64,000 nucleotides of DNA from Iodobacter sp025352645 (GTDB taxonomy: Bacteria; Pseudomonadota; Gammaproteobacteria; Burkholderiales; Chitinibacteraceae): NCBI RefSeq assembly GCF_033446605.1, contig NZ_JAWQUO010000005.1:117354-181353 (forward strand), in the 5' to 3' direction. The translations under genes were made by a program, and so were the position numbers. Of the stretch, positions 17,584-26,947 are shown piece after piece (positions within the stretch are counted from its first letter, which is position 1; each line of letters opens with the position of its first letter). The notes under the pieces are model-generated. The model saw only the letters and a program-made list of their open reading frames with translations, made no database searches and was not told the origin of the DNA.

Positions 17584-18570
17584 TTAACGATAACCCGCCC
17601 TATCCATCAAACGTACCGCAGTGGATTGCAGCTCACCGGCTTTAGATACATTAATCACATTTGATTTAAATGACCCCCAGCCCGCCACCAGCGGTGAGGC
17701 TTTAATTTTAGGATTTGCAGGGAATTCCATATCTTTATCGGCGTAAAGATTTTGTGCTTTATCTGACGACAACCACTCTACAAGCTTGATAGCGCCTTCA
17801 GGATTTTTAGCATAACGCGTCACGCCAGCACCCGATACATTCACATGCACACCTTCGGCTTGTTGATTCGCCCAGAAAATACTGACGGGTAAATTAGGCT
17901 GCGCCTCAATCAAACGGCCAAAGTAGTAAGTATTGGCCACACCCACGTCACACTGGCCAGCGGCAATCGCTTTCAGCATGGCGGTATCGTCTTGGAACAC
18001 GTCGGTAGCCAGATTATCGACCCAGCCGCGCACAATTTTCTCGGTTTTAGGCTCGCCATATTGGGCGATCATCATGCCAACCAACGACTGGTTATAGACT
18101 TTTTTAGAGGTACGCAGGCAAAGCTTGCCTTTCCACTTTGGATTAGCAAGGTCTTCGTAAGTAGATAAATCTGTGGCTTTTACTTTGTTCTTATTAAAAA
18201 ACATCGTGCGGGCACGCACCGATAAGCCATACCACTCACCCTTAGGATCACGCAAATGCGCAGGGATATTGTCATTAAGGGTGTTTGATTTAATCGACTT
18301 TAACAGGCCCATTTTAGAGGCTTGCCACAAATTACCCGCATCCACTGTAATCAATGCATCAGCCGCCGTATTTTGGGCCTCAGCCCGCAGACGCTCCAGC
18401 AGAGGGCCTTCTTTATCCGTCAGAAGCTTAACTTCAACCCCTGTTTCTTTAGTAAAGGCATCAAGTAAAGGCTTGAGTAGCTGCTCATTCCGAGCGGAAT
18501 AAAGCGTAACACTTTCTGCATGGGCCAAAGAAGTCGCAGCAAGCAAGGAGGCAAGTACAAGACGCTTCAC
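17584..18570 (-). CDS. fbpA: Periplasmic ferric-iron-binding protein
   Basis: 328 residues with a signal peptide ending LAHA, then ESVTLYSARNEQLLKPLLDAF, the standard opening of FbpA/AfuA-type class II binding proteins. The neighbouring Tyr pair in VANTYYFGRL corresponds to the iron-coordinating tyrosines of this family. It delivers Fe3+ to FbpB/FbpC. The start is a GTG with AAGGAA upstream, giving a normal signal peptide; the long in-frame extension to 18657 would bury it. A candidate Fur box lies 40 bp upstream. The 316-bp spacer to fbpB carries a hairpin and no gene. Confidence 0.92.
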   Translation of the reverse strand: MKRLVLASLLAATSLAHAESVTLYSARNEQLLKPLLDAFTKETGVEVKLLTDKEGPLLERLRAEAQNTAADALITVDAGNLWQASKMGLLKSIKSNTLNDNIPAHLRDPKGEWYGLSVRARTMFFNKNKVKATDLSTYEDLANPKWKGKLCLRTSKKVYNQSLVGMMIAQYGEPKTEKIVRGWVDNLATDVFQDDTAMLKAIAAGQCDVGVANTYYFGRLIEAQPNLPVSIFWANQQAEGVHVNVSGAGVTRYAKNPEGAIKLVEWLSSDKAQNLYADKDMEFPANPKIKASPLVAGWGSFKSNVINVSKAGELQSTAVRLMDRAGYR

Positions 18571-18609
18571 GGAAATTCCTTCTTTAAAATGTAAACAAAC
18601 ATCACGAGG

Positions 18610-18628
18610 ATTAGAAACCATTCTCAAT
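18610..18628. promoter_or_regulatory. Possible Fur box upstream of fbpA
   Basis: ATTAGAAACCATTCTCAAT matches 12 of 19 positions of a Fur consensus (AATGAGAATCATTATCATT), with one half (CATTCTCA) strong. It lies 40 bp upstream of the fbpA GTG, where iron-dependent repression would be expected. Hand-scored and moderate. Confidence 0.35.
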
Positions 18629-19421
18629 ACGCGGCAAAGAATGACATAGACACGCAAAGAAGGGAAGACACAAATACACTAAAAAACACCGCCCAAGCAA
18701 CGCTCAGCACTACTTATACAACAAGCATAACCCAGCTAAATCAAGCAAGCTGCCATTCAGTAGCGGATCTCAATACACCTCTTTTTTTACCCCAACCATC
18801 ATAGCTAAGGCCAGTAAAACGTGCGAGAAAGAGGCTTATCGAAGCGGCACGGTGTAAACACCATTGATACAAAGCCCCCCAAATTAAACAGCCTCCGCCC
18901 GCTTTGACGTTTAGTTTTACTAAACAACTTATTCAAATCATTTAGATATGGAAAATAGATGACTCAGTTTATGCTGGCCTCTTGTTAGGAATAAACCATT
19001 TTTAAGTAAGATTAAAATTATTAACAATCGTTTTTTCTAGTAAGAAAATTAAATCAATAAACACACAACGGGATACTAAACGTTTAGAAAGAAATGTCAT
19101 TTTCAGGTAAATACGTTTACCCAAAATACAGTGCAAAAATGGCTAAAAATATAGCCTAATTTCATAAAAAACGGCTTTACTTTCCAAACTGTTAGTAATT
19201 TAAAGCGCTCATCACCCAAGAGGAAGCATCGCAGGTAGCGGCCTATCTTTTTGAAACTCAACACCCTAAAAAATAAGCCACCTGCTGTTTGCTCGGCAAG
19301 CACGCCCTCTACCGAGCAAAAAAAATCTCACATGAAATGGAATAAAACGGCGCAGTCGTACGTCCACCTTAATAAGTATCGCTTTGCATGCTGCAAAGCC
19401 CTTTTCTTAAACAGGATCAAT
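18629..19421. other. AT-rich intergenic region, no gene seen
   Basis: About 790 bp between divergent fbpA and the YncE-like gene. Frames running into it lack ribosome sites and coding character. It should contain the promoter of the sigma-factor gene cluster, but no promoter could be assigned with confidence. Confidence 0.4.
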
Positions 19422-20429
19422 ATGACGCGCCCTTTTCGTGCCACCGCAGCCCCGCTTTGTACTGCTCTTTTATTGCTGACTTGTAGCTCTGGTTTATGGG
19501 CAGCTGACATGAGCCCCGTAAAATTTGACAGCCAGATCCGTAACAATTCACTGGCCCTGAGCCCAGATGAAAACACCGCCGTGGTGTCTTATAGCGAGCG
19601 CTCAGAGCTGCTTGTTTACGATCTTAAAAAAGGTGAACTTCGCCAAACCTTGCCAGGCTATATCACGCCAAGAAATATTGTTTTCGCCCCAGATGGAAAA
19701 TCGTTTTATGTCTCCGACAGCAGTCTGGGTGAAGTCATAAAAACAGATACCACCACACTTCAAATCCAATCGCGCATGGCCGCAGGCCCAGGTGCCTTTG
19801 GCACCGCGATCAGCAAAGATGGCCAAAATTTATATCTGAATAACCAAGCTTCAAACACTGTCACCCGTTTTGACACCCGCAGTGGACTGGCGCGCAGTGT
19901 GATCACCGGCTTTGCTCAACCACGCCAGGGAGTAAAGCTAAGCCCCGATGGCAGCAAGCTCTATGTCACCAATTTTCTAGGCGACAAAGTCACCATTGTT
20001 GACACTAAGACCGACAAAATTGAGGGTGAGATCAAAGACTTCAGCAAGATTCGCGCAATTTCAATTAGCGCAGACGGCAAGACGCTGTTTGCAGCCAATA
20101 GCGGCACACACACTCTTGCTGTTGTAGATATTGCCAAGCGGGAAATCCAGAGCCTCGTCGCTGTCGGCCGCGAGCCTTACGGTGCAGCGCTCTCGCCGGA
20201 TGGTCGTTTTATTTATTCGGGCAATCTGGCCGATCAGACTGTTTCGGTGGTTGATGTTGCCACTCTACAGGTGGTTGCCACCATCACTGGCTTTAAGCAG
20301 CCGCGCCAAGCCATTGCATTTACCCGCGACGGAAAATTGGCCTATGTGCTGAATGAAGATTTAAGCATTGCCAAAGTTGACCGAGATACCCAGAAAATTG
20401 TGCAGCAAATCACTGCCGCCCCAAAGTGA
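19422..20429 (+). CDS. Secreted YncE-like beta-propeller protein
   Basis: 335 residues with a signal peptide (ending LWA) and at least six YncE/YVTN-type blades, each with a pattern like SPDGSKLYVTNFLGDKVTIVDT or SADGKTLFAANSGTHTLAVVDI. This fold is a seven-bladed propeller often found in periplasmic or surface proteins that bind ligands. The ATG with AGGAT seven bases upstream gives the signal peptide; the longer frame to 19251 is rejected. It is followed by an NTF2-like gene and an ECF sigma/anti-sigma pair on the same strand, so it may be a product or sensor of that regulon. Confidence 0.8.
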   Translation: MTRPFRATAAPLCTALLLLTCSSGLWAADMSPVKFDSQIRNNSLALSPDENTAVVSYSERSELLVYDLKKGELRQTLPGYITPRNIVFAPDGKSFYVSDSSLGEVIKTDTTTLQIQSRMAAGPGAFGTAISKDGQNLYLNNQASNTVTRFDTRSGLARSVITGFAQPRQGVKLSPDGSKLYVTNFLGDKVTIVDTKTDKIEGEIKDFSKIRAISISADGKTLFAANSGTHTLAVVDIAKREIQSLVAVGREPYGAALSPDGRFIYSGNLADQTVSVVDVATLQVVATITGFKQPRQAIAFTRDGKLAYVLNEDLSIAKVDRDTQKIVQQITAAPK

Positions 20430-20520
20430 GCACCACTTTAATAATGCAGATCTAGCGAAGCGGGATTCCCCTGCCCAGCTAACTGTTTCCACACCCGACA
20501 ACACAAAGGATTGATACGCC

Positions 20521-20940
20521 ATGCTTAAACGCGCCCTTTTACCCGCAGCCCTCCTTTTGCTGAGCACTCATGTTTTTGCCTCACCCGCAGAAGACAGCCG
20601 TGCTCACTTTCAAAGCATCGCCTCAGGGGATGTTGTACAACTGATGCAAAACTACGCCGAGCAAGCACAATTCAACTGGGTAGGCGGCCCTATTGATGGC
20701 CTCTATGCTGGCAAAACAGCCATCAACACGGTATGGAGTAAATTTACCCAAACACAGGGCACGCAAAAAGTCAGCGTCGAAAAACTAGAAGAATCACTCA
20801 ATCCCAAAGGGGCAACCGTCACTGCCAATGTTTTCTTTGAAGGCAAAGCCAAGATCAAAGTCCGCTATGTGCTGACCTGGCGTGAAGGAAAAATCATCAG
20901 TGAAACATGGCAAATTGATCCACAATTAAATTTTAACTAA
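20521..20940 (+). CDS. Secreted NTF2-like (SnoaL-type) protein
   Basis: 139 residues with a signal peptide ending VFA and a mature part of NTF2-like cone-fold character: HFQSIASGDVVQLMQNYAE (N-terminal helix), WVGGPIDGLYAGKTAI and a closing strand with RYVLTWREGKIISETWQID. Such proteins include ketosteroid-isomerase-like enzymes and binding proteins. The role is unknown. It lies 9 bp before the sigma-factor gene, so transcription is very likely shared. Confidence 0.72.
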   Translation: MLKRALLPAALLLLSTHVFASPAEDSRAHFQSIASGDVVQLMQNYAEQAQFNWVGGPIDGLYAGKTAINTVWSKFTQTQGTQKVSVEKLEESLNPKGATVTANVFFEGKAKIKVRYVLTWREGKIISETWQIDPQLNFN

Positions 20941-20949
20941 GCGCATTCC

Positions 20950-21456
20950 ATGCGGCTCGACGAACACGAGCTTCTGAATATGCTGCCCCGCCTGCGCAGA
21001 TATGCGCGGGCGTTAGTGCGGCATAAAGAGGAGGCAGATGATCTGGTGCAAGACACACTAGAACGCGCATGGCTGAAATCCAGCCTGTGGCGAGGGGTTG
21101 CTGATATGCGCGGCTGGTTATTCAGCATCATGCATAATCTGCACGCAGATGGTGTTCGCCGCCCGCGCATTCACACGGTTGAGCTGGATGACAACACCCC
21201 GGAAATCCCAATTGCCGCCCGGCAAGGAGAACAGCTGGCGATGCGTGATTTACAAGCGGCACTCAATCAACTGCCCGATGAGCAAAGGGAAGTATTATTA
21301 CTCGTGGCACTAGAAGAAATGGCTTATGCAGAGATTGCTAAAACACTCAATATTCCTATCGGCACGGTGATGTCCCGGCTATCACGAGGCCGTGAACGCT
21401 TACGCATCGTGCTAGAAGCACAAGATAAACCTGTCCGCTTAAAAATCGTCAAATGA
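20950..21456 (+). CDS. ECF-type RNA polymerase sigma factor
   Basis: 168 residues. Region 2 covers about residues 10-75 with EEADDLVQDTLERAW and DMRGWLFSIMHNLHAD, and region 4 about residues 108-160 with LPDEQREVLLLVALEEMAYAEIAKTL, PIGTVMSRLSRGRERL. There is no region 1 or 3, so it is an ECF factor. It is encoded directly before its likely membrane anti-sigma partner (7-bp gap) and after two secreted-protein genes, which suggests a cell-envelope or oxidative signal. Confidence 0.9.
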   Translation: MRLDEHELLNMLPRLRRYARALVRHKEEADDLVQDTLERAWLKSSLWRGVADMRGWLFSIMHNLHADGVRRPRIHTVELDDNTPEIPIAARQGEQLAMRDLQAALNQLPDEQREVLLLVALEEMAYAEIAKTLNIPIGTVMSRLSRGRERLRIVLEAQDKPVRLKIVK

Positions 21457-21463
21457 GCACCCT

Positions 21464-22279
21464 ATGATGAATCCAACGCACACGGTGACCGAAGCAGAAC
21501 TCCACGCCAGTATTGATGGGCAGCTCTCCCCTGGCAGGCGGCTGGAAGTTGAAGCTTATCTGGCAGCGCACCCCGAAGAAGCACGGCGTATGCAAAGCTA
21601 TCAGGCACAAAAACAGGCGCTGCGCGATTTATATAATCCTGTGCTGGATGAAAAAATATCCGCTCACCTACAATATGCAGCCAAGCCGCCAAGGCCGTGG
21701 CATTTGCAAAGGATTGCCGCTGGCATCGTCATCGCAATCAGCAGCGCCGGATCAGCATGGGTCGCAAGAGGGCTAGCCGATGAAAACACGCTACAAACCG
21801 CCTTTATCCAGCCCTCTGTCGGTGATTACGCCCCCCATAAGTTGGCAGATTTTGCCCGACGGGCCGCCGTGGCCCATGTTGTTTACAGCCCAGACACCCG
21901 CCGTCCTGTTGAAGTTGGCGCTGATCAAGCTAAACAATTGGAAAACTGGCTGTCGAATCGCTTAGGCGCCCCGATCAAGCCACCCAGCCTGCAATCTGTC
22001 GGCTATACCCTGATCGGCGGCCGACTTCTGCCGGGCGAGCGCGGGCCGGTTGCCCAGCTGATGTACCACGATGCATCCGGCCAAAGGCTAACGCTGTATG
22101 TCACCCAAGAAATCCCATCAACCCAAGCCACAACCGACTTTCAGTTTGGTCAGGACGGGCCAGTAAACGTATTTTACTGGGTGGATAAAAGCATGGGCTA
22201 TGCGATTTCCAGTGGTACTGCTCAAGCGGATTTATTGCGTGTTGCAAAATTTGTTCACCAGCAAAAAATAATGATGTAA
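21464..22279 (+). CDS. Transmembrane anti-sigma factor
   Basis: 271 residues. A short cytoplasmic N-terminus begins with TEAELHASIDGQLSPGRRLEVEAYLAAHPEEARRM, the usual opening of anti-ECF factors next to their sigma genes. A single membrane helix follows at about residues 86-104 (IAAGIVIAISSAGSAWVA). The rest, about 165 residues, is periplasmic with a GGRLLPGERGPVAQLMYHD segment typical of this group. The zinc-binding HxxxCxxC of ZAS proteins is absent, so inhibition does not depend on that zinc site. It should hold the preceding sigma factor until an envelope signal is sensed. Confidence 0.87.
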   Translation: MMNPTHTVTEAELHASIDGQLSPGRRLEVEAYLAAHPEEARRMQSYQAQKQALRDLYNPVLDEKISAHLQYAAKPPRPWHLQRIAAGIVIAISSAGSAWVARGLADENTLQTAFIQPSVGDYAPHKLADFARRAAVAHVVYSPDTRRPVEVGADQAKQLENWLSNRLGAPIKPPSLQSVGYTLIGGRLLPGERGPVAQLMYHDASGQRLTLYVTQEIPSTQATTDFQFGQDGPVNVFYWVDKSMGYAISSGTAQADLLRVAKFVHQQKIMM

Positions 22280-22506
22280 GCCCGCCTAACAAGCCAACAC
22301 TCAGATCTTGCCTTTGGCGGCGCGCTACCAAGCGTCCCCAAAATAACACTCCGCTATTTGAACCACCTTGCTACAGGCAAATTTTTGGCTGGACAATCAC
22401 GGTCGTAACGCTTAATTTATCGAAATTCAAGATCACTCACTTCCTTCTGAGCCACACATGCTCAGTAAGTAAAACTCCCCATCCTGCCTCTAATCGAGTT
22501 TCTACC

Positions 22507-23415
22507 ATGCTCTGGTTTCGTAATATTCAGCTCTACCGTCTTAATCCCGATCATGCGCTTAGCGTTGAATCGATTGCCGAATCCTTACTTAAAAAGCCAT
22601 TTTTCCCCTGTGGCAGCCACGACTTAATGTCGCAAGGTTGGGTTGCCCCTGCTCCGCATATTCCTGACGAATTCATCTTTGCCCGCCAAGATATGGTGTT
22701 GGTTTGCTTAAAAACAGAAGAAAAAATCCTGCCCGCAGTGGTGGTTAAACAAGAAGCCGAAGAGCGCATCCGCCAGATAGAGGAAGAAGAAGCGCGCAAA
22801 GTAGGCCGTAAAGAAGCCAAAGATATTCGCGAGCGCGTGGCAGAAGAGCTACGCCCGCGCGCCTTCACCCGCGTCAGCACCCACCGCGCGCTGATCGATT
22901 TAAAACAAAACCTCATTATGGTGAACAGCTCCGCCGCTTCTAAGGCCGAACACTTACTGGTCTCGCTCAGAGAAGCATTAGGCAGCCTGCCAACCCGATT
23001 GATTCAAACCCAAGTCACGCCGCAAACGGCCATGACCAGTTGGCTAGAAAACGAAGTGCCGGTGCCGTTTGAGCTAGATGCCGATTGCGAATTAAAATTC
23101 CCAGGAGATGACGGTGCGATTGCCCGCTTTGTGCGCCAAGACTTACACAGCGACGAAGTAAAGCAGCATCTTGCCACCGGTAAATTAGTCAGCAAAATGG
23201 GCCTCACTTGGAATGAGCGGATTGCTTTTCAACTCACTGAAAAGTTAGAAATCAAGCGCATGAGCATGCTAGATGTGCTGCAAGACGAGCTAAAAGACGC
23301 GGATGTGGATAGCCAAGACGCGATGTTTGAATCTAGCTTTGCCCTGTCTGTGGGTGAGCTGCGTCAGTTTATTCCAGAGCTGATTACTGCGCTGGGTGAA
23401 GAGCTGGCGAGCTAA
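22507..23415 (+). CDS. rdgC: Recombination-associated protein RdgC
   Basis: 302 residues, the usual RdgC length. The N-terminus MLWFRNIQLYRL and the segment VLVCLKTEEKILPAVVVKQEAEERI are strongly characteristic. RdgC forms a ring-shaped dimer on DNA and restrains RecA. The gene ends in a clear terminator and has no partner on either side, as usual. Confidence 0.95.
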   Translation: MLWFRNIQLYRLNPDHALSVESIAESLLKKPFFPCGSHDLMSQGWVAPAPHIPDEFIFARQDMVLVCLKTEEKILPAVVVKQEAEERIRQIEEEEARKVGRKEAKDIRERVAEELRPRAFTRVSTHRALIDLKQNLIMVNSSAASKAEHLLVSLREALGSLPTRLIQTQVTPQTAMTSWLENEVPVPFELDADCELKFPGDDGAIARFVRQDLHSDEVKQHLATGKLVSKMGLTWNERIAFQLTEKLEIKRMSMLDVLQDELKDADVDSQDAMFESSFALSVGELRQFIPELITALGEELAS

Positions 23416-23434
23416 GCGCCCTGCCTCCCATACC

Positions 23435-23468
23435 AAAACGCCGCTCATTTTATGAGCGGCGTTTTTTT
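23435..23468 (+). terminator. Rho-independent terminator after rdgC
   Basis: AAAACGCCGCTCA and TGAGCGGCGTTTT pair around a short loop, followed by a run of T. It starts about 20 bp after the rdgC stop. Confidence 0.9.
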
Positions 23469-23847
23469 GCACTCCAGAATCAGCCTCTAGCTAAAACCTG
23501 AATCGCAACGTTAAAAAACCACAAAACACATAAAAGAAAACCATCGACCCCATGTATTTTTCTATAAAACGCGATGCAAGCTGCTAAATCAAGGATTTAT
23601 AGCTTTACACCCCCGCTTTAAGCTTATGCATTTTGCTTTCAGGCAAGCTATTGATTTCCAATCAAAAAGCCCTAAACACTGCGGCAGATCCACCCTTATT
23701 AATACATTTCCCTGATATTTCCTGCCCTGTTTACGCCCCACACCATCCTTTATATTCCAAATAAATATATATAATTAATTTTATATTCTTTTTAGTAATT
23801 TTAAACGCTCGTTATAGTGCTTCACACCTTACCAAGAAAGCAATGCC

Positions 23848-23913
23848 ATGCAAGAAAACCTCTTCTCTCTGATCGCCCTGCCCAACAGTCACTGCTGCTG
23901 CCGCTCACTTTAA
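23848..23913 (+). CDS. Putative 21-residue leader peptide with Cys-Cys-Cys near its end
   Basis: ATG at 23848 opens a 21-codon frame ending TAA with the tail NSHCCCRSL: three consecutive TGC codons five codons before the stop. A TATAGT box at about 23814-23819 could be the -10 of a promoter placing the start of transcription just upstream. The frame is 98 bp before the TonB receptor ATG. Short frames with clustered Cys codons act as cysteine-responsive attenuators in some bacteria, so this may report on cysteine or tRNA-Cys charging and control the receptor. It could be chance; only the position and the triple Cys support it. Confidence 0.45.
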   Translation: MQENLFSLIALPNSHCCCRSL

Positions 23914-24011
23914 ACCACCCCTGCCTACATAAAACCGCTCCTTAACAAGACAAGGCGCAGGGACTCATTTTGCCTTTTTTTTCAGCACCACAGATATGTA
24001 CCGAGGATAGT

Positions 24012-26591
24012 ATGTTTAAACCATTAGCCATCGCGCTGGCCATTAGCGCTGCCTTTCCCGCTATTGCAGCAGAAACCACGCCCAATAAAGTAGAGCGCGT
24101 TACCGTAACCGGCTCTAATATTCGCGTCAGCCAAAAAGAAGGCGCAACCGCGGTACAAGTCATCACAGCCAAAGAAATCACCGCCAGCGGTAAAACCAGT
24201 ATTTCTGATGTAATCCGCTCTATTTCAGCCAATAGCGGCAATAGCTATAACGAGCAATTTACGGGCAGTTTTTCTGCTGGCACCTCAGGCATTTCCTTAC
24301 GGGGGCTCGGACAAAAAAATACGCTGGTATTAGTCAATGGCAAGCGTATTAGCAGCTATGCCACGGCACAAAACTTACAAGAAACCTTTGTCGACTTAAA
24401 CAGCTTGCCGATGGCCGCAGTGCAGCGCATCGAGATTCTAAAAGACGGCGCTTCATCGCTCTACGGCTCAGACGCCGTAGCCGGTGTGGTGAATATTATT
24501 TTGTACTCTGAATTTAAAGGCACCGAGTTAAGCGCCGAGCTGGGCTCTTCCACCGAAGGCACGGGCCAAACCGAGCAAAACTTCTCGATCAAAACCGGCT
24601 ACGGCAGCTTAGATGAAGACAATTTCAGCTTGGTTTTCTCACTGGATGGGCAAAAACGCAGCCAGTTAGACCAAAGCGATGTGAGCTGGATGAAAGATGG
24701 TGATTTTAGAAATCAATCTGGCGGCAGCCTAAACCGCGTCACCACCAATTTTTATAATGGCGACCCGACCAAACATATTGGCGGCTTACAAGGCCCATTA
24801 CAGCTCACCGACTGGGGCAGTATTTCTGAGGGCAAAACCGGCCAAGTGTTGGCGTATAACGATGCGCCGTATAGCACGCTGATTCCAGCCATTGAGCGCT
24901 ATCACGCCTCGGCACGCGGCACGTTAAAAATCAATGAGCAGACACAGGCCTATGCGGATTATCTATACAGCTATTCGCGTGCCGATCTGACTTTTGCAGC
25001 ACCACTCACCGTCAGCAGCAGCTTACGCGCTTGGAATAATCAAAAACAAGCGCTGGATACCATCGCTAATAAGCTGCCGGTTGGCCACCCCAACAACCCA
25101 GGCACCACGCCACTAGACTTCACCGCCACGCTATTTGATCTTGGCAAACGCTTAAAAACGGATGAAGTAACACTGCAGCGCATTCTGGCGGGGGTAAAAG
25201 GATCGGCACACGGCTGGGATTGGGATGCTTCACTGGGCTACTCCCAAAGCACGCTGAAAGAAACCGTGCAAAATTTTGTTAATCGCTATGAGTACGAAAA
25301 GGTATTAAAAGACGGTAGCTATAACTTTTCCGATCAATCTAAAAATAGCGAAGAAGTGCGTAATCGCCTACGCCTTTCTACCCTAAGACCCGCAAAATCC
25401 AGCCTGATTACCGCAGATATCAGTGCATCCTCAGCCGAGTTGTTTGAATTAGCAGCAGGCAGCGTAGGCTTTGCGACCGGCGCACAATTTCGCCAAGAGA
25501 AAATGGATTCACGCACCTCCGATGCCATTCTCTCTGGCACCGAATTACGCCCTGCCATTAATATTATCAATGGTTCACGCAATGTCAGCGCGCTGTTTGC
25601 TGAGTTTAATATCCCCGTCATTAAAGACCTGAATATCAACGTGGCTGGCCGCGCCGATCATTACAGTGACTTTGGCAATGCTTTCTCTCCTAAAGCCAGC
25701 ATTCGCTATCAGGCCGCAGATTGGCTGCTGCTACGTGGTACGGCATCACGCGGTTTCCGCGCGCCCTCTTTACCAGAAATAACCCAAAGTTCGGCAGTAA
25801 GCTATAGCGCAGTGATTGACCCACGCGACCCAGTAGAGCCAACTAAATCACGCGGCGTAACCAATATCATTGCGGCAAATAAAGACCTGCAGCCAGAACG
25901 CTCCGATAACTTTAACTTAGGTTTTGTGCTTTCACCGACTAGCGATAGCAGCATCGGAATTGATTACTACAACATTAAGCAAAGCGGTTTGATTGGCACT
26001 CAAACTGGCACAGATATTATTGCTAACGAAGCCCGTGACCCTAGCAAGATTGTTCGGGACGAAAAGGGCCGCATCAGCACGCTCTACCGTCAGTACAGTA
26101 ATCTGGGAGATAGAGAAACCTCGGGAATTGATATCGATCTGCGTCAAAGTTTCAGAAGCAAAGACTATGGCAAGCTGACACTAGGCAGCCAGATTAGTCA
26201 TGTTTTAAGATTTGCAGAGCCGCCATCGACCGGTGAGCCTTTAAGCGACGGTGCAGGCAGCAACCAGTTTGGTTCGATTCCAAAATGGCGCGCCGTCAGC
26301 GATGCCACATGGGAGATCGGTGCATGGTCAACCACGCTGACTTGGAATTTTGTTGGTGGCTACGATCAAGCCAATCCAAGCGCCAATGATACCGAAAAAC
26401 GTGTTGGCTCCTTTAGTACCTTAGATTTAAACATCAGTTGGAAGCTGCTAAAAGACACCACCCTCAGCGCAAAAGTACAAAACCTAAGTAATACCCGCCC
26501 ACCTTGGGATTCTTCAACCGACTTTTTTGACTACACCCAAGCCGACCCGCGCGGCCGCTTTGCCTCGGCTAAGTTAACTTATAAATTTTAA
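24012..26591 (+). CDS. TonB-dependent outer-membrane receptor
   Basis: 859 residues. Signal peptide ending AIAA, then a plug domain (about residues 30-160) with VERVTVTGSNI, ISLRGLGQKNTLVLVNGKRI and RIEILKDGASSLYGSDAVAGVVNII. A 22-strand barrel follows, with the TonB-receptor end stretch GRFASAKLTYKF finishing in the outer-membrane Phe. The ligand is unknown; the family branch with VTGSNI openings is often linked to sugars, peptides or sulfur compounds rather than siderophores. GAGGA precedes the ATG. No transporter or TonB gene lies beside it. A Cys-rich leader peptide frame lies upstream. Confidence 0.9.
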   Translation: MFKPLAIALAISAAFPAIAAETTPNKVERVTVTGSNIRVSQKEGATAVQVITAKEITASGKTSISDVIRSISANSGNSYNEQFTGSFSAGTSGISLRGLGQKNTLVLVNGKRISSYATAQNLQETFVDLNSLPMAAVQRIEILKDGASSLYGSDAVAGVVNIILYSEFKGTELSAELGSSTEGTGQTEQNFSIKTGYGSLDEDNFSLVFSLDGQKRSQLDQSDVSWMKDGDFRNQSGGSLNRVTTNFYNGDPTKHIGGLQGPLQLTDWGSISEGKTGQVLAYNDAPYSTLIPAIERYHASARGTLKINEQTQAYADYLYSYSRADLTFAAPLTVSSSLRAWNNQKQALDTIANKLPVGHPNNPGTTPLDFTATLFDLGKRLKTDEVTLQRILAGVKGSAHGWDWDASLGYSQSTLKETVQNFVNRYEYEKVLKDGSYNFSDQSKNSEEVRNRLRLSTLRPAKSSLITADISASSAELFELAAGSVGFATGAQFRQEKMDSRTSDAILSGTELRPAINIINGSRNVSALFAEFNIPVIKDLNINVAGRADHYSDFGNAFSPKASIRYQAADWLLLRGTASRGFRAPSLPEITQSSAVSYSAVIDPRDPVEPTKSRGVTNIIAANKDLQPERSDNFNLGFVLSPTSDSSIGIDYYNIKQSGLIGTQTGTDIIANEARDPSKIVRDEKGRISTLYRQYSNLGDRETSGIDIDLRQSFRSKDYGKLTLGSQISHVLRFAEPPSTGEPLSDGAGSNQFGSIPKWRAVSDATWEIGAWSTTLTWNFVGGYDQANPSANDTEKRVGSFSTLDLNISWKLLKDTTLSAKVQNLSNTRPPWDSSTDFFDYTQADPRGRFASAKLTYKF

Positions 26592-26608
26592 AAAAAGCGC
26601 CGCGTAAA

Positions 26609-26640
26609 AGCCCTGCAATTCATTTATTGCAGGGCTTTTT
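26609..26640 (+). terminator. Rho-independent terminator after TonB receptor
   Basis: AGCCCTGCAAT and ATTGCAGGGCT form a stem with a short loop, followed by TTTTT. Confidence 0.9.
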
Positions 26641-26947
26641 CACACCCAGCGCTCCTAAATTCACCTGGAAATAGCTATATGAAAACAGCCACATTGTGGT
26701 TTATCGCAGGGCAGCATGTTTAAAATTAATTTATACTTAATACGCCATAGTCATTTAATGGCTCATAAATATAATTTACAGTCTGTTTTAGCAATCATCT
26801 ACATCTTTATTTCGCTCGATACAGTGCTGCTGCAGCATGTGTTGCAACCCACGCTTACAGCATCTTCCTTGAGGTTCTTATTTTAAAACTTCAACTATAC
26901 TTAATAAAAACCCGCTTTTTTTATTTTTTCACGCGATAGAGCATGTT
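26641..26947. other. Intergenic region, no gene seen
   Basis: 307 AT-rich bases between the TonB receptor terminator and the GGDEF-EAL gene. It must contain the promoter of the latter, but no convincing -35/-10 pair or operator stands out. Confidence 0.4.

Noticed and set aside
17270..17645. Plus-strand frames in the fbpA-fbpB spacer
   Set aside because: They overlap fbp genes or the hairpin and show no coding signs.
19251..19421. 57-residue N-terminal extension of the YncE-like protein
   Set aside because: It would hide the signal peptide that starts exactly after a good ribosome site at 19422.
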